The notes: a model not told the origin generated them from the sequence alone. DNA of 64,000 bases from Paenibacillus sp. FSL R5-0490 (GCF_001956215.1 NZ_MRTQ01000003.1:1-64000); one strand, 5' to 3'; counted from the first letter of the stretch, positions 18,529 to 29,950 are shown. Made by a program: numbers and translations.

Positions 18529-19461
18529 ATGAATGCTGGTATTATAGGAATTGGAAGATATCTTCCTGAAAAAGTGGTAACAAATGCTGATTTGGAGAAA
18601 ATAGTTGATACTTCTGACGAATGGATCCGGACCAGGACTGGAATTGAACAGAGAAGAATTGCGGATGACAGCATAGATACATCAGATATGGCCTATGAGT
18701 CGGCATTAAAGGCATTGGATAATGCAGGTATTGAAGCAGAGGATTTAGATCTGATTTTAGTTGCAACGGTTACACCGGATAAGCCCTTTCCATCTGTTGC
18801 CTGCATGCTCCAGGAGAGGCTAAAAGCAAGTAAGGCGGCGGCAATGGATATTAGTGCTGCATGTGCAGGATTCATGTATGGTATCATAACGGCAAAACAA
18901 TTTATTGAAACTGGGACATATAAAAATGTTTTAATAGTAGGTGTAGAAAAGCTTTCAAAAATTACAGACTGGAATGACCGTAATACTGCCGTTTTATTTG
19001 GAGACGGAGCAGGTGCAGCTGTAATTGGGCAAGTCTCGGATGGCCGGGGAATATTATCATTTGAATTAGGAGCAGATGGAACGGGCGCAAAACATCTATA
19101 CCAGGATGAATATATCATCATGAACGGGCGTGAAGTGTTCAAATTTGCGGTTCGTCAAATGGGTGAAAGCTGCATCAATGTACTTGATAAAGCTGGATTA
19201 TCCAAAGAAGACGTGGATTTTTTAATTCCTCATCAGGCAAATATCCGCATCATGGAAGCTTCCCGTCAAAGATTGGAACTTCCTGTTGAAAAGATGTCCA
19301 AAACAGTGGATAAATACGGAAATACTTCTGCTGCATCTATTCCGATTGCATTGGTGGAAGAGCTGGAAGCTGGAAAAATTAAAGATGATGATTTGCTTGT
19401 GATGGTCGGCTTCGGAGGAGGACTAACCTGGGGAGCCATTGCGATGAGATGGGGAAGATAA
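18529..19461 (+). CDS. fabH: 3-oxoacyl-ACP synthase III FabH
   Basis: 310 aa. Starts fatty-acid synthesis by condensing an acyl-CoA (branched starters in bacilli) with malonyl-ACP. The Cys-His-Asn triad is complete: C112 (SAACAGF), H235 (IPHQANIRI) and N265 (KYGNTSAAS). Start follows AAAGGGAGTGGG. Position identifies it as the fabHA copy; no second fabH is in the window. Confidence 0.96.
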   Translation: MNAGIIGIGRYLPEKVVTNADLEKIVDTSDEWIRTRTGIEQRRIADDSIDTSDMAYESALKALDNAGIEAEDLDLILVATVTPDKPFPSVACMLQERLKASKAAAMDISAACAGFMYGIITAKQFIETGTYKNVLIVGVEKLSKITDWNDRNTAVLFGDGAGAAVIGQVSDGRGILSFELGADGTGAKHLYQDEYIIMNGREVFKFAVRQMGESCINVLDKAGLSKEDVDFLIPHQANIRIMEASRQRLELPVEKMSKTVDKYGNTSAASIPIALVEELEAGKIKDDDLLVMVGFGGGLTWGAIAMRWGR

Positions 19462-19507
19462 GAAACTCATTTAAAAATGATGATAATTTAAAAGGAGCTG
19501 CAATCTT

Positions 19508-20746
19508 ATGAATAAAAGAAGGGTTGTTGTTACAGGCATTGGAGCTGTAACACCGCTTGGAAATAATACAGAAACGACATGGAATAATATTAAATCAGGT
19601 GTTTCAGGGGTTGGGCCGCTGACTAGATTAAATGCAGATGAGTACCCGGCTAAAGTAGCTGCTGAGGTAAAGGATTTCAATCCTGAAGACTTTTTTGATA
19701 AAAAAGATGCCCGAAAAATGGACCGCTTCACACATTACGCTGTTGCTTCATCCATGATGGCTGTTAGAGATGCAAACCTACAGATTACAGATGAAAATGC
19801 TCATCGCATCGGTGTTTGGATTGGTTCAGGCATCGGCGGAATGGAAACATTTGAAAATCAATATGAAATATTTATGAAACGTGGATACAGAAGAGTCAGC
19901 CCATTCTTCGTGCCAATGATGATTCCGGACATGGCAACTGGCCAAGTCTCGATCTACCTGGGGGCAAAAGGGTTTAACTCATGTACAGTGACCGCATGTG
20001 CCACTGGTACAAACTCAATCGGTGATGCCTTCAAGGTTATTCAGCGAGGCGATGCCGATGCGATGATTTCAGGCGGAGCCGAAGCACCAATCACAAAAAT
20101 GTCTGTAGCTGGATTTTGTGCAAACACCGCGCTTTCAACCAATCCGGATCCAAAAACGGCCAGCCGTCCATTTGATCAAAATCGTGACGGGTTTGTTATT
20201 GGGGAGGGTGCTGGAATTGTAGTACTTGAAGAACTGGAGCATGCACTTGCCCGCGGCGCAAAAATTTATGCAGAAATAGTAGGCTATGGTGCTACAGGGG
20301 ATGCCTATCATATCACCGCACCTGCTCCAGGAGGAGAAGGCGGAGCAAGAGCTATGAAAATGGCAATCGAAGATGGCGGCTTAAAGCCGGATGATATCGA
20401 TTATATTAATGCTCATGGTACAAGTACAGATTATAATGACAAGTTTGAAACGTTGGCAATCAAAGAGGTGTTTGGAGATCATGCCTATAAATTGGCAGTA
20501 AGCTCGACTAAATCAATGACAGGACATCTACTGGGAGCTGCAGGCGGAATTGAAGCCATTTTCACAGTTCTGGCAATGAAGGAAGGAATCCTGCCGCCGA
20601 CCATTAATCTCGAGAATCCGGATCCTGAATGTGATTTGGATTATGTTCCAAATAAGGCCAGGGAAAAAGAAATAACAGCTGCAATGAGCAATTCACTGGG
20701 CTTTGGCGGCCACAATGCAACCATTGTTTTTAAAAAATATGAATAA
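19508..20746 (+). CDS. fabF: 3-oxoacyl-ACP synthase II FabF
   Basis: 412 aa. Elongating condensing enzyme of type II fatty-acid synthesis. Catalytic residues C164 (TACATGTNS), H303 (NAHGTSTD) and H340 ([10 protein letters not shown]) are all present. It lies 46 bp after fabH with an AAAGGAG site, in one FapR-controlled unit ending at a strong terminator. Confidence 0.97.
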   Translation: MNKRRVVVTGIGAVTPLGNNTETTWNNIKSGVSGVGPLTRLNADEYPAKVAAEVKDFNPEDFFDKKDARKMDRFTHYAVASSMMAVRDANLQITDENAHRIGVWIGSGIGGMETFENQYEIFMKRGYRRVSPFFVPMMIPDMATGQVSIYLGAKGFNSCTVTACATGTNSIGDAFKVIQRGDADAMISGGAEAPITKMSVAGFCANTALSTNPDPKTASRPFDQNRDGFVIGEGAGIVVLEELEHALARGAKIYAEIVGYGATGDAYHITAPAPGGEGGARAMKMAIEDGGLKPDDIDYINAHGTSTDYNDKFETLAIKEVFGDHAYKLAVSSTKSMTGHLLGAAGGIEAIFTVLAMKEGILPPTINLENPDPECDLDYVPNKAREKEITAAMSNSLGFGGHNATIVFKKYE

Positions 20747-20756
20747 GAAATAACCA

Positions 20757-20813
20757 AAGCTGATTTAAGGGAAGTCAAACCTCCTTTGAATCAGCTTTTT
20801 TTTGATTAACAAA
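20757..20813 (+). terminator. Terminator of fabH-fabF
   Basis: AAGCTGATTTAAGG pairs with the complementary arm ending TCAGCTT, followed by eight Ts. Confidence 0.88.
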
Positions 20814-20841
20814 ATCCTTATACCTACATATTATCGAGTAT

Positions 20842-20986
20842 AAGGAGGTGCAGAAATGGGATAGTTAGAACAGATTTATGGCTCGAGGAAGGCTTTAAGG
20901 AACCGCTTAAAATATGTGAAAAGCTTACCGGACCCTTCAATGATGATAACCCCCGAAAAATATACGAGTACCTAACGGGCTTCGGC
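20842..20986 (+). other. Out-of-frame 5' end of yjaZ (apparent -1 frameshift at codon 2)
   Basis: A strong AAGGAGGTG site at 20842-20850 is followed by ATG at 20856, but the frame reads ATG-GGA-TAG and stops at once. From 20861 the +1 shifted frame reads IVRTDLWLEEGFKEPLKICE and continues without a stop into the yjaZ frame. One extra base after ATGGG would restore a normal protein start (M-G-I-V-R-T-D...). Either a base was lost from the G-run or the assembly is in error. Confidence 0.8.
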
Positions 20987-21652
20987 ATGTATACACCTGA
21001 CCGGTTCAGCAGGAATATTTTCAAGGAGTTAAAAGAAAAGAAAGTGTGGGACCTGGCAAAAAGCATTCACTTAAAATATAGGAGGATGTGGGCGGGACCT
21101 GACATCAATGTTTACATTTTCCCTTCTGCTGGAGGAGGACTATTTACGCGTCATTCTGGTAAATCGGGAGTATCCTTTGCAAATATGCTCTTTCTGTTTC
21201 TTCCTTCTGAAATAGAAGAAGCTGAACTAGAGGCTTTATTTGTGCATGAATATCACCATGTCTGCAGAATTAACTCACAGAAAAAAAAGCTTGAAGAATT
21301 TACGCTGCTCGATTCCATTATACTGGAAGGGCTTGCCGAACATTCAGTAGAATTATACTGTGGAAAGAAATTCAGAGGGCCCTGGTGCACCAGGTATTCA
21401 AAAGAGGAAATCAGGAAATTTTGGGATAAATTGATTAAACCGAACCTGAAATTAAAAAAGAATGATAGTCTCCATCAAAAGATATTATATGGTGAGAGAC
21501 CTTATCCTCTATTACTTGGTTATGCTGCCGGCTACGAAATTGTAAAGGAATTCAAAGAGGAAAAAAGTTTTTCTGCAAAAATTTCTTTTAGTGCGTCTTC
21601 AGAATATTTTGTAGATCAAACTTTATATAAACTGGATTCATATTCGCTTTAA
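20987..21652 (+). CDS. yjaZ: YjaZ-like DUF2268 putative zinc protease, 5' end displaced
   Basis: The open part is 221 aa from ATG 20987, which lacks a ribosome-binding site. With the frameshift at 20858-20861 repaired, the protein would be about 265 aa, near the B. subtilis YjaZ length. It carries HEYHH (HExxH) at H87-H91 of the short form, the zinc-binding motif of DUF2268 metallopeptidases, with E in EGLAEHSVEL as a likely third ligand. Syntenic between fabF and appD. As sequenced it may be silent or weakly translated. Confidence 0.7.
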   Translation: MYTPDRFSRNIFKELKEKKVWDLAKSIHLKYRRMWAGPDINVYIFPSAGGGLFTRHSGKSGVSFANMLFLFLPSEIEEAELEALFVHEYHHVCRINSQKKKLEEFTLLDSIILEGLAEHSVELYCGKKFRGPWCTRYSKEEIRKFWDKLIKPNLKLKKNDSLHQKILYGERPYPLLLGYAAGYEIVKEFKEEKSFSAKISFSASSEYFVDQTLYKLDSYSL

Positions 21653-21678
21653 AGTCCTAAAATGCGGGCTTTTTTTTT
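21651..21678 (+). terminator. Terminator of yjaZ
   Basis: AAAGTCC/GGGCTTT stem (one G-T pair) followed by a run of Ts. Confidence 0.7.
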
Positions 21679-21717
21679 AATGTAGAAAAATGAATTTTAA
21701 TAAATTTTAAAAAAATC

Positions 21718-21746
21718 TTGCAATTGTAATAAGTTTGTAATAATAT
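21718..21746 (+). promoter_or_regulatory. SigA-type promoter of the app operon
   Basis: TTGCAA (21718-21723), 17-bp spacer, TAATAT (21741-21746), about 50 bp before appD. Confidence 0.5.
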
Positions 21747-21799
21747 TTTAGACAAATAGAATGAATTGACAGAATAATTAAAAATGTAAGAGGTGTCCT

Positions 21800-22825
21800 A
21801 TGAGCGCAAATCCCCGTCAGCATAAAGACGCACCATTACTAGAGGTGAAGAATCTAGAAACGGCTTTTTCCATAGATGGTACATATTATAACGCAGTTGA
21901 TAATGTTTCTTTCCGAGTAAAACCCCGACAAATAGTTGGAATAGTGGGAGAGTCCGGGTGCGGAAAATCTGTAATGAGCCTCTCTGTTATGAAACTCCTG
22001 CCTAAGGGCATTGGCAAAATCCGAAACGGTGAGATTCTCTTTGACGGTGTTCATTTGGAGAACATGACAGATTCAGAGATTAATAAGATCAGGGGAAAAG
22101 ATATCGCGATGATATTCCAGGAACCTATGACTTCATTAAATCCTGTTTTCTCGATAGGGTTCCAGCTGCAGGAAGTATTATTCAATCATATGAAGATCTC
22201 CAAAAAAGAAGCACGGCTTAAAAGTATTGCACTTCTAAAAAGTGTAGGAATTTCAAGACCTGAAAAAATTGTAGATGAATATCCGCATCAGCTTTCAGGA
22301 GGTATGAGGCAAAGGGTCATGATTGCCATAGCCATTGCCTGCCAGCCGAAGCTGCTGATCGCTGATGAGCCGACTACTGCCCTGGATGTTACTGTACAAG
22401 CCCAAATTCTTGAGCTTTTAAAAGAAATCCAGGAAGTCAATGATATGTCCGTCATTCTGATTACTCATGATCTTGGTGTAGTGGCTGAGATGTGCGATGA
22501 AGTAATTGTTATGTATGCAGGGAAAATAGCAGAGCGGACAGATGTAGATTCTTTATTTCACAATCCCAAGCATCCATACACTCAGCTACTGATGGGAGCC
22601 ATTCCGAAAATGGATGAAGAAGTGGAAAAGCTAAGCACAATAAAAGGAATTGTGCCTTCATTAAAAAATATGCCTAAAACAGGCTGCAAATTTGCGGCAC
22701 GCTGCCCTAAGGCAATGCCGGAATGTCTGACAGTTACACCTCAATTGGCAGAAAATGAAGAAGGACATGAGGTTGCCTGCCTGCTTTACGAGACAAGCCA
22801 GCCGAAACACGAGGTGAACGCATAA
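21800..22825 (+). CDS. appD: Oligopeptide ABC transporter ATPase AppD
   Basis: 341 aa. Cytosolic ATPase of the App peptide importer. Walker A GESGCGKS (about residues 50-57), Q-loop, signature LSGGMRQR, Walker B LLIADEP and H-loop THDLGVV are intact. The C-terminal oligopeptide_HPY extension carries Cys residues ([14 protein letters not shown]) typical of OppD/DppD and able to bind an Fe-S cluster. First gene of appDFABC; order as in B. subtilis. Confidence 0.93.
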   Translation: MSANPRQHKDAPLLEVKNLETAFSIDGTYYNAVDNVSFRVKPRQIVGIVGESGCGKSVMSLSVMKLLPKGIGKIRNGEILFDGVHLENMTDSEINKIRGKDIAMIFQEPMTSLNPVFSIGFQLQEVLFNHMKISKKEARLKSIALLKSVGISRPEKIVDEYPHQLSGGMRQRVMIAIAIACQPKLLIADEPTTALDVTVQAQILELLKEIQEVNDMSVILITHDLGVVAEMCDEVIVMYAGKIAERTDVDSLFHNPKHPYTQLLMGAIPKMDEEVEKLSTIKGIVPSLKNMPKTGCKFAARCPKAMPECLTVTPQLAENEEGHEVACLLYETSQPKHEVNA

Positions 22826-23841
22826 TGAGTACAGAGCATAATAATACAGCTGTTCTAAAAAAGGATAAAAGCAGCAATGAAGTGCTATTAGAGGTTAAAA
22901 ACCTAAAAACATACTACCCGATAAAAGGCGGAATCCTTAGAAAGACTGTGGCGGTCGTTAAGGCTGTCGACGATATTTCCTTTGAAATTAAGAAAGGGGA
23001 GACGCTGGGGCTGGTGGGAGAATCAGGCTGCGGAAAATCAACAGCAGGCAGAACGATACTCAGACTTCTGGAACCGACAGAGGGGCAAATCATCTTTGAC
23101 GGACAGGATATTACAAATGTAAGAGGAACCAGCCTGAGGAAAATCCGCCAGGACTTCCAGATGGTTTTCCAGGATCCTTATGCATCATTAAATCCCACGA
23201 TGATGGTTGGGCATCTTGTGTCAGAGCCAATCAGGAACTATAACAGCAAATCCGAAAAGGAACTGAAGCCGGAAGTAATGGATCTTCTTGCGAAAGTTGG
23301 GCTGCCTGAGGATGCTTACTATAAATACCCGCATGAGTTTTCCGGCGGGCAAAGACAGCGTATCGGAATCGCAAGAGCCCTGGCTTTAAGGCCTAAGCTG
23401 ATTATTGCGGATGAGCCTGTCTCAGCCCTGGACGTTTCGGTCCAATCACAGGTATTGAATCTATTAAAAGAGCTGCAGGATGAATTTGATCTTACTTTCT
23501 TATTTATTGCCCATGATTTGAGTGTTGTTAAACATATGAGTGACCGGATAGGGGTTATGTATCTGGGAGGCCTTGTAGAAGTTGCTGAAAAGGACAGCCT
23601 CTATGCAGAGCCTCTGCATCCATATACTCAGGCACTGATCTCTGCGATTCCTGAACCCGATCCGCGCAAGAAAAAAGAAAGAATCATATTAGAGGGTGAT
23701 GTACCAAGCCCGATTGATCCTCCAAAAGGATGTACATTCCATCCGCGCTGCGCACATGCAATGCCGGAATGCCATAGTGTAAAACCGCAATTAAAGGAGG
23801 TGAAGCCTGGGCATAGAGTCGCTTGTCACTTATATAAATAA
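22825..23841 (+). CDS. appF: Oligopeptide ABC transporter ATPase AppF
   Basis: 338 aa. Partner ATPase of AppD. Walker A GESGCGKS, signature FSGGQRQR, Walker B LIIADEP and AHDLSVVKH are present, and the C-terminal HPY extension has a similar Cys set (CTFHPRCAHAMPEC). The ATG overlaps the last base of the appD stop (TAATG), which ties synthesis of the two subunits. Confidence 0.93.
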   Translation: MSTEHNNTAVLKKDKSSNEVLLEVKNLKTYYPIKGGILRKTVAVVKAVDDISFEIKKGETLGLVGESGCGKSTAGRTILRLLEPTEGQIIFDGQDITNVRGTSLRKIRQDFQMVFQDPYASLNPTMMVGHLVSEPIRNYNSKSEKELKPEVMDLLAKVGLPEDAYYKYPHEFSGGQRQRIGIARALALRPKLIIADEPVSALDVSVQSQVLNLLKELQDEFDLTFLFIAHDLSVVKHMSDRIGVMYLGGLVEVAEKDSLYAEPLHPYTQALISAIPEPDPRKKKERIILEGDVPSPIDPPKGCTFHPRCAHAMPECHSVKPQLKEVKPGHRVACHLYK

Positions 23842-23876
23842 GGCTTTGTCAAAAAATATTTTTCGGGGGGAAAACA

Positions 23877-25607
23877 ATGAAGAAATCAGCATTTTGGCTG
23901 CTTTCGCTTCTGCTTGTCATGTCTGTATTCCTTGCAGCATGTTCTGGCGGCGGAGAGAAAGCCAACACTGAAAAGGAACCAAAAGATGATGGGAAAGCAT
24001 CTGGAGAAGTAAAAGAAGGCGGCAAAGTAACATTCGGTTACACACAGCCATTTAAAGGCGTTTTATCTTTTGCTTATTATGAAGGTGAAGATGATGCAAA
24101 TGCCCTTCAATTTATGCATGAAGGATTGCTTAAAGTAAATGATGAGCTTATTTCTGAACCGAACTTGGCAGACTATGAGTTATCTGAAGACAAAACTAAA
24201 TTAACCTTCAAGCTTAAGCAAGGTGTTAAATGGCATGATGGTGAAGAATTAACAGCGGAAGATATGGAATATGCATGGTATTTAATTGCAGATCCAACGT
24301 ATGAAGGTGCTCGTTTTGCTAACGTAGCAATGATCAAAGGTGCTCAAGAATATAAAGATGGAAAAGCTGACAAAATTGAAGGTATCAAGGTAGTAGACGA
24401 TTATACAATTGAGGTAACAGTAACTGAGCCTTCTGTTAACTTGTTGGAAAACATTTGGATCTATCCTGAACCAAAGCACTACTACGGAGATATTTCTTCT
24501 AAAGAGCTTCCGGATGCCGATCAAATCCGTAAAGCTCCAATCGGTGTAGGTCCTTTTAAAGTGAAAAACATCGTACCTGGCGAAATGATCGAATTTGAGC
24601 GTTTTGATGATTACTGGCAGGGACCAGCCAAATTGGATGGCGTAGTTTACAAAATTATTGATGGTTCTCTTGCGCAAGGTTTAGTGCAAAACGGAGAAAT
24701 CGATGTTATTGAAGCTCCAAAAGATCAGTGGGAAGCTATTAAAGCTCTAGATAATGTAAATCCGGTAGAAGCAGATGCTATGTCTTACAGCTATATTGCT
24801 TTTGACTGGGGTCACTATGACACTAAAAAAGGTGTAGTAGTATCTGATAACAAGAAGTTCCAGAACAAATCCCTTCGCCATGCAATGGCACATGCCATTG
24901 ACCGTCAGGCATTTATCGATGGTTTTGCAAACGGCTTAGGAAAACCATTAAACACTCCTTTCCCTTCAGTATCATGGGCTAAGATTGATGATTCAGAAAT
25001 CAATCCATATGAGTATGATCCTGAAAAAGCAAAGAAATTACTTGACGAAGCAGGCTATGTTGATAAAGACGGCGACGGCTTCCGTGAAGATCCAGAAGGC
25101 AAGCCATTTACAATTAACTTTGATGCTATGGCAGGCGCTGAAACTTCAGAAGCACGTGCTCAATTCATCCTGCAATCCTGGCAGGAAGTTGGCTTAAACG
25201 CAAAGCTTAATGGCGGTTCATTAAAAGATTTCAACCTTTTCTATGACACTATCGAAGCAGATGATCCGTCTGTTGAGACATTCATGGGTGCATGGGGACT
25301 TGCTAATGATCCGGATCCAGCTGGAATCTGGTTATCTACGGATAAGTGGAACATGTGGAGATGGTACAATGAAAAGTCTGATGAGCTAATTAAGAAGGGT
25401 ATTACGTTCCCTGAAGATGCAAGTAAAGATGTTACTGAACACCGTCAGGAAGTCTATAATGAATGGCAAAAGCTAGTAAACGAAGAATTGCCAATCATCT
25501 TCTTCGAACAGCGTGTAGATCCATGGGCGATCAACAAGCGTGTTGGCGGAGTTAAAGTAACTCCATTTGGAACAGATGAGTTCCACAAGTGGCACATTGT
25601 AGAGTAA
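23877..25607 (+). CDS. appA: Oligopeptide-binding lipoprotein AppA
   Basis: 576 aa. Extracellular solute-binding protein family 5; captures peptides for App. The lipoprotein signal ends FLAAC with C22 lipidated, followed by a SGGGEKANTEKEP-type flexible linker. Strong GGGGGG site before ATG. A stable hairpin after the stop separates it from the permease genes. In B. subtilis appA can be inactivated in laboratory strains; here it is intact. Confidence 0.93.
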   Translation: MKKSAFWLLSLLLVMSVFLAACSGGGEKANTEKEPKDDGKASGEVKEGGKVTFGYTQPFKGVLSFAYYEGEDDANALQFMHEGLLKVNDELISEPNLADYELSEDKTKLTFKLKQGVKWHDGEELTAEDMEYAWYLIADPTYEGARFANVAMIKGAQEYKDGKADKIEGIKVVDDYTIEVTVTEPSVNLLENIWIYPEPKHYYGDISSKELPDADQIRKAPIGVGPFKVKNIVPGEMIEFERFDDYWQGPAKLDGVVYKIIDGSLAQGLVQNGEIDVIEAPKDQWEAIKALDNVNPVEADAMSYSYIAFDWGHYDTKKGVVVSDNKKFQNKSLRHAMAHAIDRQAFIDGFANGLGKPLNTPFPSVSWAKIDDSEINPYEYDPEKAKKLLDEAGYVDKDGDGFREDPEGKPFTINFDAMAGAETSEARAQFILQSWQEVGLNAKLNGGSLKDFNLFYDTIEADDPSVETFMGAWGLANDPDPAGIWLSTDKWNMWRWYNEKSDELIKKGITFPEDASKDVTEHRQEVYNEWQKLVNEELPIIFFEQRVDPWAINKRVGGVKVTPFGTDEFHKWHIVE

Positions 25608-25624
25608 CAGAATAATAGGAACCT

Positions 25625-25659
25625 GTATTCCTTGGGGGAATTGCTCCTCCAAGGAATAC
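25625..25659 (+). terminator. Intercistronic stem-loop after appA
   Basis: A perfect 11-bp stem GTATTCCTTGG/CCAAGGAATAC has no T-run after it. Placed between binding-protein and permease genes, it more likely protects the appA mRNA 3' end or partly terminates than ends the operon. Confidence 0.65.
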
Positions 25660-25704
25660 AAGTTTAACCAGCGAATAAATTTTTGTTTGGTAAGGGGAAT
25701 GGAA

Positions 25705-26670
25705 ATGCTACAGTACACAATTCGACGACTTATAGGTATGATTCCCATAATTTTCCTTATCTCGGTAGTGGTTTTCACCCTGGCAAAGCTCATGCCTGGT
25801 GACGCACTATCTGGAAAAATTGACCCATTAAACTCAGATCCGGAGTATATTGAAGAAATGCGTGAGCAGATGGGATTGAACGATCCTATTCCTGTGCAGT
25901 ATGTCCGCTGGATGAGTGGTGTGGTCCAAGGAGATTTTGGAGATTCATTTGTTCATAAGCGCCCGGTTATGGAATTAATTGGTGACCGTTTGCCGAACAC
26001 GATTATTTTAGGAATATCAGCTCTTTTAATCACTTATTTATTAGCCTTTTTAATGGGAAGATACTCTGGGCGATTTGCCTATAGCATTGGAGATTATTTA
26101 ATATCAGCGTTTAACTATCTAGCACTTGCAATTCCAAGCTTTGTTGCAGCTTTGGTTGCCATTTATGTTTTTGCCATCAATCTTGGATGGGTTCCAGCCA
26201 GTGGAAGTATCGGCAGCGGGGTAGAAGCAGGGACACTGGAATATTACTTAAGTAAAGCAAAACATACAGTCTTGCCGGCTATTGTGCTTGGAGCCATGGC
26301 TACAGCCGCTTATACACAGTTCTTGAGAAATGATATGATCGAAAGCTCTCGCAAGGATTATGTTCGTACAGCAAGAGCTAAAGGTACGAAAGAATCTGCG
26401 ATTTATAATAAGCACATTCTAAGAAACTCAATCATACCTATTGTTACTTTACTTGGATTTGATATTGCCAATCTATTTGGAGGGGCAATTATCACAGAAA
26501 CCATTTTCACATACCCTGGCATCGGTTATTTATTCGTAGAATCAGTTAATTCACGTGATTATTCAGTCATGATGGCTATTGCCATGATGCTTACAATTTT
26601 AACGCTAATTGGAAATTTAGTTGCAGATTTACTATATGGTTTAGTAGATCCGCGTATTCGTTTAAGTTAG
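25705..26670 (+). CDS. appB: Oligopeptide ABC transporter permease AppB
   Basis: 321 aa, six membrane segments, DppB/OppB family with the N-terminal TM and large first external loop. The EAA motif region (DYVRTARAKGTKESAIYNKH) that docks the ATPase is intact. I choose ATG 25705 because AAGGGG lies 7 nt upstream; the TTG at 25687 precedes that site. Confidence 0.92.
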   Translation: MLQYTIRRLIGMIPIIFLISVVVFTLAKLMPGDALSGKIDPLNSDPEYIEEMREQMGLNDPIPVQYVRWMSGVVQGDFGDSFVHKRPVMELIGDRLPNTIILGISALLITYLLAFLMGRYSGRFAYSIGDYLISAFNYLALAIPSFVAALVAIYVFAINLGWVPASGSIGSGVEAGTLEYYLSKAKHTVLPAIVLGAMATAAYTQFLRNDMIESSRKDYVRTARAKGTKESAIYNKHILRNSIIPIVTLLGFDIANLFGGAIITETIFTYPGIGYLFVESVNSRDYSVMMAIAMMLTILTLIGNLVADLLYGLVDPRIRLS

Positions 26671-26682
26671 GTAGGTGAGAGT

Positions 26683-27603
26683 ATGGAACCATCAATTTCA
26701 CAGCAAACTTCGCCCGGTTTAGCAGAGCCTGTTAAACCTCCGAAGAGTCAATCACCATGGGCTCTCGCCCGCCGCAAGTTTTTGCGCAATAAAGCAGCAA
26801 TGATTAGTCTTGTTTTCCTGCTGCTTGTCTGTGTAATGTCCATATTAGCTGAGCCGCTAACTATGCCGGTTGAGGAGACAGCTAAGATTAATTTAACACA
26901 GATGAGCAAAGAACCATCTGCTGATCACTACTTCGGCACAGACAAGTCTGGCAGAGACGTTTTTGCCAGAACTCTTCACGGCGGCAAGACATCACTCTTG
27001 CTTGCATTCTCTATCACGCTCTCGGTTATTACCATTGGTACTCTAGTTGGTGCTACTGCCGGATACTTTGGCGGCTGGGTTGATAATGCCCTGATGAGAT
27101 TTACAGACTTTATGATGAACTTTCCATTCCTGCTGTTTGTTATCGTATTGAAATCCATTTTTATCGAATCAAGTACAGGAACCCTAATATTTGTAATAAG
27201 TGTACTAAGCTGGACAGGAACGGCACGTCTGGTGCGAAGCAAGGTCATGGCTGAGAAGGAAAATGAGTATATTATGAGTGCTGTATCCATTGGATGCTCT
27301 GCACCAAAAACCATTTTTAAACACTTGCTGCCGAACGTCATGTCGACCATTATTGTTCAGGCAACCATTACTCTTGCAGCGATGATTGTAGCTGAGACAG
27401 GCCTAAGCTTCCTCGGATTTGGTGTACCAATCAACATTCCAACCTGGGGGAACATGCTTCAGGAAGCAAGAAGTCCTGATGTTTTAACAAGTAAATGGTG
27501 GATTTGGATTCCGCCTGCTGCGATTCTGACATTTACAATCCTATCAATCAACTTCATAGGGGAAGGTTTGAAAGATGCCTTCAACCCTAAATCCAACAGA
27601 TAG
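26683..27603 (+). CDS. appC: Oligopeptide ABC transporter permease AppC
   Basis: 306 aa, OppC/DppC family. The N-terminal OppC_N segment (SPWALARRKFLRNKAAMISL) is followed by membrane domains and an EAA-type loop (ENEYIMSAVSIGCSAPKTIF). Follows appB by 12 bp with a GGTGAG site. Last gene of the app operon. Confidence 0.92.
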   Translation: MEPSISQQTSPGLAEPVKPPKSQSPWALARRKFLRNKAAMISLVFLLLVCVMSILAEPLTMPVEETAKINLTQMSKEPSADHYFGTDKSGRDVFARTLHGGKTSLLLAFSITLSVITIGTLVGATAGYFGGWVDNALMRFTDFMMNFPFLLFVIVLKSIFIESSTGTLIFVISVLSWTGTARLVRSKVMAEKENEYIMSAVSIGCSAPKTIFKHLLPNVMSTIIVQATITLAAMIVAETGLSFLGFGVPINIPTWGNMLQEARSPDVLTSKWWIWIPPAAILTFTILSINFIGEGLKDAFNPKSNR

Positions 27604-27637
27604 CAAAAAAAACGCCTGTAATAAGGCGTTTTTTGCT
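27602..27637 (+). terminator. Terminator of appDFABC
   Basis: AGCAAAAAAAACGCCT/AGGCGTTTTTTGCT hairpin overlapping the stop of appC. Confidence 0.85.
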
Positions 27638-27714
27638 GTCTTGTGGCCTATAGCTTGTACATATCTAAACAAATGCCTTCATATACATGTAAAAAAGATA
27701 GTGGGAGTGAGTTT

Positions 27715-27771
27715 ATGGCACCAATAAAACCTTTTATGACTCACAAATATAGTAAAGAACATGTTATTTAG
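27715..27771 (+). CDS. 18-codon leader ORF overlapping the next gene
   Basis: Encodes MAPIKPFMTHKYSKEHVI. It has a better ribosome-binding site (GGGAG, 7 nt) than the following ORF, whose ATG (27761) lies within its last codons in another frame. Either a coupling leader peptide or the displaced N-terminus of a frameshifted gene. I see nothing to decide between these. Confidence 0.4.
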   Translation: MAPIKPFMTHKYSKEHVI

Positions 27772-27976
27772 GGCATTTTGGCTTTTAACGGGGTTTGGAG
27801 TCTCTGTTTCGGGAGGGGTCAGTGTCATAGGGTATTTGAATTTGCTTACAACTGGACAAACCTTCAAAGAATATTTGCATTTTATCACCTATCGCCCGGA
27901 ATGCTATTTGCTTCCGATCGGAATAATTATAATTACACTGAGCATATATCTTCCCTATTCAAATGAGGATGATTAA
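27761..27976 (+). CDS. Small two-helix membrane protein
   Basis: 71 aa. Two strongly hydrophobic segments (about 4-28 and 49-65) with a charged end SNEDD. The phrase GGVSVIGYLNLLTTG looks like a conserved small membrane family of bacilli, but I cannot name it. Translation is probably coupled to the overlapping 18-codon ORF. No terminator is seen before yjbA. Confidence 0.55.
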   Translation: MLFRAFWLLTGFGVSVSGGVSVIGYLNLLTTGQTFKEYLHFITYRPECYLLPIGIIIITLSIYLPYSNEDD

Positions 27977-28103
27977 TAGACATCTCATCAAATATAAAGC
28001 CTGCTAATTACAAAAAATGGATTGTGAGTTCAATATAGGAATAAATTTACTGCCTGCTGCCCATACTGAGTGACAAATAGTTTGTTGAAGTGGGGGTTGA
28101 AAA

Positions 28104-28850
28104 ATGTTGTATCTTCATGATGTTTGGGTGAATTGGTTTGAAGGAGAAGAAAATGGATACAATGTATGCCATTTTCATGAATGGAGAAAAGATGATGGCG
28201 TAGAACTGCTTGACCAGGTTCCGCTGCTGAAGATTGACCCGGTTCTTTTTAATTATATTGAAAATGATCTTTCTGAGCTGCCACAACAACTGCTAGATGA
28301 TATTTATCAAAAAGCTTACTTAAGGAAAAATCATGAACGCATCCAATTGGAGTATTGCTTTGTTGTATCAGATGGGACAGGCATAATGGCTGTAGATACA
28401 ATCGGCTACAATATTCCAATCAGAAAAAGCAGGTTAATACCAAGGCAGGAGCAGCTGGCATATGAAATGCTGGAAAATCAGGAAACGGCTAATTACTCTT
28501 TTAATGATCAAACCGCATTGAAGGAATTCCATATTCTTTCTCCTTCTCCGGATTTGATGGCTGGCCTGACAAGAAAAGAAAGACAGCTTAAACAGCTTCT
28601 GTTTATGGCGCTGGATCAGCTTCATTCCTCCAAAAATGATGCTGAAATCCGTTATTGGTATACGGAGTGGAGCCCTGAACGCTATACGAAAATACAATCA
28701 ATGAATTTCGAAGAGGCCTGGTATGAATTATTTGATGAAAGTAAATACGGCTGGTCAAGTAAACATGAAAAGTTTTGTGAAAATTTAATAAAAGGACAGC
28801 CGTTTTTTGAGAAGTTGTGGGAAATGGAACATGGTCCAAAAGTAAATTAA
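28104..28850 (+). CDS. yjbA: YjbA family protein (DUF3603)
   Basis: 248 aa, the same length as B. subtilis YjbA and recognisable along its whole length ([20 protein letters not shown] at the N-terminus, [12 protein letters not shown] near the C-terminus). Soluble, function unknown. Lies between the two peptide importers and converges with trpS at a shared terminator. Confidence 0.93.
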   Translation: MLYLHDVWVNWFEGEENGYNVCHFHEWRKDDGVELLDQVPLLKIDPVLFNYIENDLSELPQQLLDDIYQKAYLRKNHERIQLEYCFVVSDGTGIMAVDTIGYNIPIRKSRLIPRQEQLAYEMLENQETANYSFNDQTALKEFHILSPSPDLMAGLTRKERQLKQLLFMALDQLHSSKNDAEIRYWYTEWSPERYTKIQSMNFEEAWYELFDESKYGWSSKHEKFCENLIKGQPFFEKLWEMEHGPKVN

Positions 28851-28873
28851 AAAAACAGCCCAAGGCTGTTTTT

Positions 28874-28875
<2 letters not shown>
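28850..28875. terminator. Bidirectional terminator yjbA / trpS
   Basis: AAAAACAGCC/GGCTGTTTTT stem with A- and T-tracts on both sides between convergent genes. Confidence 0.88.
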
Positions 28876-29875
<1,000 letters not shown>

Positions 29876-29950
29876 TTAATCGGCTTAAAAGATCATGAAT
29901 TGTCAGGCGTTGAAGTGAAGTTTTTGACATGTAATCATAAAAAATGGCAT

